Origin: Candidatus Omnitrophota bacterium
Lineage (GTDB): Bacteria; Omnitrophota; Gorgyraeia; Zapsychrales; Zapsychraceae
Direction: 5' to 3'
DNA length: 13,862 nt
Assembly (NCBI GenBank): GCA_018062515.1
Contig: JAGOSC010000060.1
Span: forward strand, 1-13,862
Below, one piece after another: positions 7,506-13,862 of the stretch. Each line of letters opens with the position of its first letter. Positions within the stretch are counted from its first letter, which is position 1. Under the pieces are notes generated by a model. It did not search any database and was not told where the DNA came from. It worked only from the letters and a program-made list of their open reading frames with translations. Made by a program: the position numbers and the translations under genes.

Positions 7506-7521
7506 TACCGAATATAAGTGA

Positions 7522-9837
7522 TTAATTTATGCTTTCCAGTGCCGATTTATATTCTTTCTTTTCTGGTTCGATCTCAACAGCCTTAGTAAAGTGTTCTTTT
7601 GCCTGTCCTATATTTTTTAAATGCTGATAACATAGGCCTGCCTTGAAATGGGCTTGGGCAAAATGATCATTCTTTAACAATATCGCATTATACATTTCCA
7701 GTGCGGTTTCATATTTTCGATCATTGTAGACCATATCAGCAATCACAAGAAAATCTCCGATATTCTCCGGACGCATGGAGGCCGCCTCTTTGAATATTTT
7801 TAGAGAATCGTCATATTGTCTGTTATACGCGTATGCCTTTGATAATAAAAATACAGCCTTAGGATCCTCCGGCCACATTCCCCTTAAAATACGATATTGC
7901 TCGACGGCGCCATCATATTCAGCCATATCTAAATACGACATAGCTAAATTGTAACGATTCTTCTTATTATACGGATCAAATAATGCTGCCTGACGAAAGG
8001 CCTGAAAGGCATCCTTATACTGTTTCCGTTTTGTTAAAATCTTTCCCCGCAATTGGAGTGGATCAGAATAACTGGGTTTAATCTTTAAGGCAACCTTGAC
8101 TTCTTTTAAAGCCGCGTCATCATAACCCATACTTTCTAGAGTAAATGCTCTATAACTGTTCGGATACGGATCAACATTGGCTGCTCCTAGCCGCAATAAA
8201 TCTGTATTCGGCGGAACCCACTGATTAAAATCAATGGCAAAACGGTCAATAGTATCTTTATGCTCCGGAACATTCTTTAAAAAAAATACTCCGTCATAAT
8301 CAAAATAAACCGGCGTCCACTCTTCGCTTTTATCTAAATATTTCAATAACTCTTCGGGGATTTGTTCTCGAGAAGAATTAAGAAAAGCTCCAGTCAAATG
8401 ATACTTCTTAACCATTTCCTCAAGAACAACGCTATTGCCCTTATCCCAGATTTCAGCATATTTCTTAAAAAATTCTCCTCCATACAATTCAGTCCGGCCA
8501 TCCATAAACACTTTGATATTCGGATAGGCCCGCCCAATAAAGTATGCGCCGGAATTAAAATCATTAAAGATATTGGCCTTGATTCCATTCTCAATGATAA
8601 AATTAACAGCCTTGATGGGGAATGATCGCTGGGCTATTCCCCCAAACTCACTTTTACGTTCATAAAGGTCAAAATCATAATATCCCCGTTGAGCTAACGT
8701 GCGGCAATTATCAAATATAAACGCCAGTAAAATGAGGCTTACAAATATTCCCGTGATGTAAGAAAACTTTTTTCCTCTGAACTTTATCGGAAAAACTTCA
8801 GCGGCTGATAAAGTATAGCTATTTGTGATAATGACCAAATAGGCCGCGAAAGCAAAAAATGAAATATTACGGATGGCTTTTAGAGAAAAGAACAAAAAGA
8901 TCAACCATAAAAATAATGCGCTAATATCGATTTGCCGGCGGTTAAGAAAAAAAGACAAAGCGGATATCATAATCATGATTTTATAATACCCATAACCGCC
9001 TTCTCCGTCGAAAAATGCTGACCAGTGAATAGGTGATTTAAGTTCCTGTATGTAATCGAAAAAAACTTTATTTTCACCCGACAGTGAAAAAAATACTTTG
9101 ATGGGATATATAGCACCGTGAACAAACTGGGGATTAACTAGACAGGCCAAAGATACAAAAAACAACGCTTTTTTTACTAAGCCGAATTCCTGATCGGTTA
9201 ATCGCCCCGTTTCATTCCATTGATATGGTAACGGGACATGGCGCTTCAACCATTCTGAAATAAATCCGACAAAAACAAAAAGAGGCCCGAAAAAAAAGAA
9301 CCCATGAAAATTAGACCATAAAATTTGTATCAACACCAAGACAAACAGCGACCAGCGTTTATCAATATGCAGAGCCATAATATAAATATAAATCGTAAAA
9401 AAAAGTAGGCTGAACAAATCGGGGCGAATGGTGAATCGCGTTTGATAAATGAAATAAACACCCATTAAGGCCAACGTGGTCAAAAGCTGACGGTCTCGAT
9501 TATATCCGATGAGAAGCAAAATCAGCATCGTCATAGTGACGACGACGACCTGCATCATCTGCACCCCGTCCATACCCCAGGAATGAAAAATATTATAAAC
9601 TAAAACCTGAAACAGCCATTCGTGATTATTCCAAAATTTTCCGGTTGTGACGACGTTAAAAATATCCGTCTGAGGAATACTTCCACTTAATGTAATGTAT
9701 TTACCGACCCCTAAGTGGAGCCACAAATCAAGATCCTTGATCTCAATTCTGGCCATAAAAGCCATTAAACCAAACAAAGCTCCAATGGGCAAAAGACCAA
9801 TCAGATAACATAATTTTTTATAGAAAGCATCACTCAT
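7522..9837 (-). CDS. Polytopic membrane protein, GT-C-like, with C-terminal TPR domain (paralog A)
   Basis: A 771-residue protein of unknown function. About ten or eleven hydrophobic segments fill residues 10-378. The first loop carries DLDLWLH (35-41), followed by NHEWLFQ (71-77), and RPDLFSLL (138-145) lies further on. An acidic DxD-like motif in the first outer loop is the hallmark of GT-C integral membrane glycosyltransferases, which use lipid-linked sugars, so a sugar transferase role is possible but unproven. A soluble part (about 385-550) contains FNDFNSGAYFIGRA, then PNIKVFMDGRTELYG (439-453). From about 555 to 765 there are roughly six TPR units, likely a protein-binding surface outside the membrane. 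ATG 9835-9837 has GGAAA six bases upstream. It follows its paralog by ten bases and shares the same motifs. Substrate and partners are unknown. Confidence 0.85.
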   Translation of the reverse strand: MSDAFYKKLCYLIGLLPIGALFGLMAFMARIEIKDLDLWLHLGVGKYITLSGSIPQTDIFNVVTTGKFWNNHEWLFQVLVYNIFHSWGMDGVQMMQVVVVTMTMLILLLIGYNRDRQLLTTLALMGVYFIYQTRFTIRPDLFSLLFFTIYIYIMALHIDKRWSLFVLVLIQILWSNFHGFFFFGPLFVFVGFISEWLKRHVPLPYQWNETGRLTDQEFGLVKKALFFVSLACLVNPQFVHGAIYPIKVFFSLSGENKVFFDYIQELKSPIHWSAFFDGEGGYGYYKIMIMISALSFFLNRRQIDISALFLWLIFLFFSLKAIRNISFFAFAAYLVIITNSYTLSAAEVFPIKFRGKKFSYITGIFVSLILLAFIFDNCRTLAQRGYYDFDLYERKSEFGGIAQRSFPIKAVNFIIENGIKANIFNDFNSGAYFIGRAYPNIKVFMDGRTELYGGEFFKKYAEIWDKGNSVVLEEMVKKYHLTGAFLNSSREQIPEELLKYLDKSEEWTPVYFDYDGVFFLKNVPEHKDTIDRFAIDFNQWVPPNTDLLRLGAANVDPYPNSYRAFTLESMGYDDAALKEVKVALKIKPSYSDPLQLRGKILTKRKQYKDAFQAFRQAALFDPYNKKNRYNLAMSYLDMAEYDGAVEQYRILRGMWPEDPKAVFLLSKAYAYNRQYDDSLKIFKEAASMRPENIGDFLVIADMVYNDRKYETALEMYNAILLKNDHFAQAHFKAGLCYQHLKNIGQAKEHFTKAVEIEPEKKEYKSALESIN

Positions 9838-9847
9838 ATGTTTTCCA

Positions 9848-11989
9848 TTATAACGATATTTTCAACTTAGATAGCAACTCTTTATCGGGATTTATCTCTT
9901 GAATAATTTCCTTAATTGTAAACAAATCTCCGTCGGATTTAGGCCAAAAATTCAAAGCATTTTCTATTTTATCTTGTCTGGCATAAATTAAGGCCATCAA
10001 AACCCGAACCTTTGTATTTTGAGGACTGTACTCTAATATTCTCGCGCACTGACTCTCGGCCTCATCCAAATAATCCAAATGAAAAAGATTTACGGCTAAA
10101 TAATAACGTGTTTCATTATCCGAGGAACCTAATAATAATGCCCGCCGGAATAACATTAAGGCTTCGGAATAATCCCCGCGATGGACGGACAGTTTACCTA
10201 AAATCTTTAGGATTGTTGGATCTTCCGGTGCAATGCGGTAAGCTTCCTCAGCCTCCTCGGCGGCTTGATCAAATAACTCCATATCATATAAGGCCAAAGC
10301 ACGCTGTATATGCTCATAAGGCGTAATTTTTTTAGCCACTATTCCGGCCAAATCAATTTTAGGAGTTACATAATGGGATAAGTCCAAACCGAATTGTTCA
10401 ATCCACATTTTATTTTCCGGAATATCACGCAAAAAAATCGCTGCGTCAAAATCAAAATAAACGAGTTTCCAGCGTTCATCCTGATAAAGGTGACGAATCA
10501 ACTTAGCCGGGGCAGGCTTTTGGATTGAGTTTAGAAATGCGCCAGTAACTTTATATTTCTGAACATATTCTTCCATAAGCTCGGCATCACCGCGCCAAAT
10601 TTTTAGGTAATCTTTATAATATTTTGGTCCGTATACTTCCGTCCGTCCGTCGATAAAAACTTTAATATTCGGATGGGCCCTCCCTAAAAGATATGCTCCC
10701 GAATTAAAATCATTAAAAAAATTACCTGTAATCTTATGCGCGACTAAAAAATCCGCTGCTTTATAAGGATAATTCTTTAAAGAAATCCCTCCAAACTCGC
10801 TTTTGCGCTGGAGTGTATCAAAATCAAAATAACCGCGCGTTGTTAACTGTACACCCATATGGACCATCCAAAAAATCAAAACCACTTTGAGTATCAAGGC
10901 GAATATCTGATTTAATCTCTCCTGTTTTACTATATCGGGTGAAAATATTTTTTTCCAATCCAGGTGTTGCAAATTAGTCAGAATGACAAGGAAGGCGATT
11001 ACGGAAAAAATGGTCATATTCCTTAAGGCACTTAAAGAAAACAACAGGAAGATTAGCCATAATAAAAACATCCCCACATCCAAACGGCGTATATTTAAAA
11101 TAATACTACCGACGGATAAAATGATCATCCACCGATAAGCTGGATATTGATCCATCGAAAATAACGTGCTCCACTCAATCGGTTTACTAAGCTCCTTGAT
11201 TTGTTCAAAGAAGATTTTGGATTCACCAGAAAGCGAGGTGAGCACTTTTATGGGGTAAATCGCACCTTCAATAAAATAGGGGTTGACCAAGCACGCCAAT
11301 AAAACAACTCCAAAAGCTATACATAACCGTTTGTATTCCTCGTCAGTGTATCGTCCGACATTATTCCATTCAAATGGCAATTTTAGATGGCGTTTGCACC
11401 ACTCTCCCATAATGATTAAGAAAACCAACATCGGACCAAAAATAAAAAACCCGTGGGTATTCACCCACAGCACTTGCAGAAAAAACAATATGATCAATAA
11501 ACCCCGGCGATCAATTTGAGTAGCCAGCGCATACATAAAAAGAACGAAGTAAAGCAAGCTGAATATGTCCGGACGCAGCATCAAACGAGTCATGTAATTC
11601 AATAAAACGAGGTTGAGCAAAAACAGGATCAATCCCAGCCGCTCTTCTTTGTAGACAATCATCAATAAAAGAACAAACGTAAGACCGACGGCGACAACCT
11701 GCATATTAATCAGTCCGTCTGCACCGAATAATCCGTAAATAAAATACACAACTAACTGAAATAACCATTCGTGATCAATCCATGGGTGACCATTAATTGT
11801 AAAAGATAAAACATCATGATTCGGTATACTGTGTGTTTGAACAATATGACGCCCCGTGGCTATATGCAACCATAAATCTACATCCTTAATTTCTATATTG
11901 GCGGCAAATATCGTCAAACCAAAAAAGACCGAGAGCCCGGCCCAACCAGCATAAATGTTTAATTTTTTCCAAAATGCTAATGAGAACAT
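9848..11989 (-). CDS. Polytopic membrane protein, GT-C-like, with C-terminal TPR domain (paralog B)
   Basis: A 713-residue paralog of the next gene downstream. In the strongest blocks about half or more of the residues agree by eye. Hydrophobic segments cover residues 10-380. DVDLWLH is at 36-42, DHEWLFQ at 72-78, RPDIFSLL at 139-146, NTHGFF near 177, and CLVNP and GAIYPIKV follow. The soluble block after the membrane part again reads FNDFNSGAYLLGRA, then PNIKVFIDGRTEVYG (440-454). The TPR tail is shorter than in the paralog, about three to four units from 555 to 685, and diverges most there. The start ATG 11987-11989 comes three bases after the OppF-like gene, with a modest GGAAAA upstream, so it is very probably translated from the Opp transcript. 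A GT-C glycosyltransferase role is inferred from the DxD loop and topology only. Confidence 0.85.
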   Translation of the reverse strand: MFSLAFWKKLNIYAGWAGLSVFFGLTIFAANIEIKDVDLWLHIATGRHIVQTHSIPNHDVLSFTINGHPWIDHEWLFQLVVYFIYGLFGADGLINMQVVAVGLTFVLLLMIVYKEERLGLILFLLNLVLLNYMTRLMLRPDIFSLLYFVLFMYALATQIDRRGLLIILFFLQVLWVNTHGFFIFGPMLVFLIIMGEWCKRHLKLPFEWNNVGRYTDEEYKRLCIAFGVVLLACLVNPYFIEGAIYPIKVLTSLSGESKIFFEQIKELSKPIEWSTLFSMDQYPAYRWMIILSVGSIILNIRRLDVGMFLLWLIFLLFSLSALRNMTIFSVIAFLVILTNLQHLDWKKIFSPDIVKQERLNQIFALILKVVLIFWMVHMGVQLTTRGYFDFDTLQRKSEFGGISLKNYPYKAADFLVAHKITGNFFNDFNSGAYLLGRAHPNIKVFIDGRTEVYGPKYYKDYLKIWRGDAELMEEYVQKYKVTGAFLNSIQKPAPAKLIRHLYQDERWKLVYFDFDAAIFLRDIPENKMWIEQFGLDLSHYVTPKIDLAGIVAKKITPYEHIQRALALYDMELFDQAAEEAEEAYRIAPEDPTILKILGKLSVHRGDYSEALMLFRRALLLGSSDNETRYYLAVNLFHLDYLDEAESQCARILEYSPQNTKVRVLMALIYARQDKIENALNFWPKSDGDLFTIKEIIQEINPDKELLSKLKISL

Positions 11990-11992
11990 AAT

Positions 11993-12856
11993 CTATTTTC
12001 CGATGACAAAATGTCCTTTTTCCTGTTCAATCAATTTTGACTCCGGGGGAATGTGGATTTCCAGCGAACGGGGCGCTACCTTATAATGAACCGCCGCGGA
12101 TAACAAATCCTGTGTATAAGGATGAAGCGGATTGGTAAAAATTCTATCGGTCGTCGCCAATTCAACAATGCGCCCTTTGTACATAACAGCGACGCGCTGA
12201 CTGATTTTTTTGACAACCTTCAAGTTATGTGAAATAAAAATATACGTCAGATTAAATTGCTTTTGTAAATCCGCTAACAGTTTTAGGATTTCTTCCTGGA
12301 CGAGAACGTCCAATGAAGATACAGCTTCATCGAGAATAAGTAATTTCGGATTTAAAACCAGCGCCCGTGCGATTGCTATACGCTGACGCTCTCCACCGCT
12401 GAACTCGTGCGGATATCGGTTTAGCATATCCTGAGTCAAATATACGGCTTTCAGCATTTGCTGAATTCTTATTTCTCTTTCTTGTTGGCTTTTATATCTC
12501 GTCTTGTCCAATATCATTCCTTCGTCGATAATCCGCCTGATCGTGTAGCGCGGATCGAGACTGCTGTACGGATCCTGAAAAACCATTTGCACATTTTTAC
12601 GGTATGTAGGCAGATAAGATTTATCCACTTTATGGCCGTCATAAATTATTTCTCCGGAATAAGGACGAATCAACTGCATAATAATTCTGGCCAATGTGGT
12701 TTTACCGCAACCTGATTCTCCGACGAGACTAATACTTTCTCCTTCGTTGATATCTAAACTGACTTGATTGACCGCGCGCACGATATCCCTCGACGCGGAA
12801 GAAAATCCGGTTTTGACGGGAAAATTTTTAGAAATATTTTTTAATTCGAGCAACAT
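11993..12856 (-). CDS. Peptide ABC transporter ATP-binding protein, OppF/DppF-like
   Basis: Cytoplasmic ATPase subunit that would power a Dpp/Opp-type importer together with the OppD-like subunit. Residues 46-53 are Walker A GESGCGKT, Q94 is in the Q-loop (MVFQDPYSSLDPR), FSGGERQR at 152-159 is the ABC signature, D176-E177 end Walker B, and H210 is the switch histidine. The motif NPLHPYTQDLL near 242 marks the OppF/DppF branch. At 287 residues it is shorter than many family members. The usual C-terminal cysteine cluster is absent, although the tail still ends with the family-like GHFVIGK. The start has AAGG seven bases upstream, inside the end of the preceding gene; one base separates the two genes. 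The transported solute cannot be deduced: a peptide is most likely by family, but nickel or sugar oligomers are known in relatives. I give no symbol because Opp and Dpp cannot be told apart. Confidence 0.92.
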   Translation of the reverse strand: MLLELKNISKNFPVKTGFSSASRDIVRAVNQVSLDINEGESISLVGESGCGKTTLARIIMQLIRPYSGEIIYDGHKVDKSYLPTYRKNVQMVFQDPYSSLDPRYTIRRIIDEGMILDKTRYKSQQEREIRIQQMLKAVYLTQDMLNRYPHEFSGGERQRIAIARALVLNPKLLILDEAVSSLDVLVQEEILKLLADLQKQFNLTYIFISHNLKVVKKISQRVAVMYKGRIVELATTDRIFTNPLHPYTQDLLSAAVHYKVAPRSLEIHIPPESKLIEQEKGHFVIGK

Positions 12857-12857
12857 T

Positions 12858-13634
12858 TTATACCTTAATTGTCCCTAATAATCTTTTAGTGTATTCATGT
12901 TTTGGTTCATGAATAATTTTGGTTGATTCGCAGAATTCTATAATTTTTCCATCGGTCATGACGGCAACACGGTTGCATAAATGTCCGACCATCCCCAGAT
13001 CATGTGTAATCAGTAGGATGGATAATTTTAATTCTGTACATATTTTTCGGAACAATTCGATCATTTTTGCTTGAAGAGTCACATCCAGACTACTCGTCGG
13101 TTCATCGGCAATAATTAATTTTGGATTAGCCGCAATCGCCTGAGCAATCATCACTCTTTGACGCATCCCTCCGCTTAATTGATGTGGATAGTTCTTAATG
13201 ATTCTTTTTGGATCCGGCAAGCCTACCATATCCAATAATTCCAAAATTTTCTTCTGACGCTGTTCGCGGTTTAAGTGCGTGTGAAACTGCAGCATCTCGT
13301 CGATCTGATAACCAATACTGAAAACCGGATTAAATGCGTTCAGCGGTTCTTGAAAAATCATACTGATTCTACCGCCGCGTATCGAACGCATATGCTCTTC
13401 TGAACAGGCAAGTAAATTCTTTCCATTAAAAATAATTTCTCCGGATTTGACCTTCAAGGCCGGATGTAACAGGTTTAATATGGCATATCCCGTCGTCGTT
13501 TTCCCGCTACCCGAACCACCGACGAGCCCAACGATTTCAGCCGGCTCGATGTCCAACGTAACATTATCGACAATTTTTTTTTGTCCGGCATCATTTACAC
13601 AAATGGTCAGATTATTTACACTCAGCAGGCTCAT
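12858..13634 (-). CDS. Peptide ABC transporter ATP-binding protein, OppD/DppD-like
   Basis: Second ATPase of the same importer. Walker A GGSGSGKT is at 39-46, Q95 lies in the Q-loop (IFQEPLNAFNP), LSGGMRQR at 153-160 is the signature, D177-E178 end Walker B (IIADEPTSSLD), and H211 is the switch histidine. The order (permease, OppD-like, OppF-like) is the standard one for dpp/opp operons. The protein stops at 258 residues, soon after the HEYTKRLL element. It therefore lacks the whole C-terminal oligopeptide/dipeptide extension and its cysteine cluster; typical members run to about 320-330 residues. The reading frame is clean and the next gene follows after one base, so I see no sign of a recent truncation. 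The start ATG overlaps the permease stop by one base (TAATG), with AAGGA eight to nine bases upstream. Confidence 0.92.
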   Translation of the reverse strand: MSLLSVNNLTICVNDAGQKKIVDNVTLDIEPAEIVGLVGGSGSGKTTTGYAILNLLHPALKVKSGEIIFNGKNLLACSEEHMRSIRGGRISMIFQEPLNAFNPVFSIGYQIDEMLQFHTHLNREQRQKKILELLDMVGLPDPKRIIKNYPHQLSGGMRQRVMIAQAIAANPKLIIADEPTSSLDVTLQAKMIELFRKICTELKLSILLITHDLGMVGHLCNRVAVMTDGKIIEFCESTKIIHEPKHEYTKRLLGTIKV

Positions 13635-13862
13635 TATTTCTGTCCTTCAGATTTTAACAACGGGTCCAAAGCGTCTCTTAAAGCGTCCCCAATAATATTA
13701 AAACTAATAACCGTTAAGAAAATAAAGAATCCAGGTATAAGTATCCATGGATAAAATTTGATCCGCACAATACTCATCGCATCCGTCAGCAAATTCCCCC
13801 AACTAGCAAAAGGATCTTGTATACCAAGGCCGATCAAACTCAACGCTGACTTTCCTAAAATA
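13634..13862 (-). CDS. Peptide ABC transporter permease, OppC/DppC-like (5' end outside window)
   Basis: Last 75 residues of an inner-membrane permease subunit. The frame is open to the right edge of the window, so the start is outside; the TTG at 13841-13843 is internal. The readable part begins ILGKSALSLIGLG and continues IQDPFASWGN, the conserved cytoplasmic-loop sequence of DppC/OppC permeases (compare ALSFLGLG...PSWG). It is followed by one strong hydrophobic segment (about PWILIPGFFIFLTVISFNIIG) and the family-typical ending GDALRDALDP. The EAA loop that contacts the ATPases would lie upstream and is not visible. The stop overlaps the start of the OppD-like gene by one base, consistent with translational coupling in a dpp/opp operon. 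The partner permease and the solute-binding protein are presumably beyond the edge. Confidence 0.88.
   Translation of the reverse strand, partial: ILGKSALSLIGLGIQDPFASWGNLLTDAMSIVRIKFYPWILIPGFFIFLTVISFNIIGDALRDALDPLLKSEGQK

Noticed and set aside
7522..11989. The two membrane protein genes as an assembly duplication artefact
   Set aside because: The copies differ at many positions and in TPR tail length, so they are old paralogs rather than a repeated read segment.

Overview
The window looks like chromosomal DNA of a Gram-negative-type bacterium with moderately low GC (about 40% by eye). Genes are tightly packed, with intergenic gaps of 0-155 bases, clear Shine-Dalgarno sequences and sigma-70-like promoters. 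The gene mix fits an uncultured PVC-related lineage, with Candidatus Omnitrophota my best guess. It comprises FabV-type enoyl reductase, bacterial GlgC, an SMC with an unusual hinge, a DSM-type carrier protein, and large membrane proteins with DxDLWLH and TPR parts. The lineage is an inference from protein style; there is no marker RNA here. I found no tRNA, rRNA, CRISPR array, insertion sequence or phage gene, and no gene-free stretch over 300 bases.

Layout. Positions 1-1049 (+) hold the 3' part of a GAF-GGDEF diguanylate cyclase gene whose start lies outside the window. It converges on a minus-strand block that fills the rest. Reading the minus strand in transcription order from the right edge: (1) an apparent operon of a Dpp/Opp-type peptide ABC permease (partial), its two ATPases (OppD-like, OppF-like), then two paralogous polytopic membrane proteins of 713 and 771 residues with C-terminal TPRs (13862-7522); (2) glgC-fabV (7443-5028) behind a near-consensus promoter at 7477-7505; (3) a small excisionase-type HTH gene, an acyl carrier protein gene and smc (4872-1126), behind a candidate promoter at 4920-4948.

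How the genes work together. The Opp genes would power uptake of a peptide or other small solute, which their spacing ties to the membrane pair. That pair resembles GT-C glycosyltransferases at the N-terminus and is the least understood part of the window. GlgC makes ADP-glucose for glycogen. FabV and the carrier protein both belong to fatty-acyl chemistry, though in adjacent transcription units. The acp-smc adjacency recalls the acpP-rnc-smc cluster of many bacteria, but here rnc is absent and an HTH gene precedes acp.

The points most worth attention are the very short SMC hinge, the tandem DxDLWLH/TPR membrane pair, an inverted repeat wrapped around the HTH promoter, and Opp ATPases that lack the usual C-terminal cysteine cluster.
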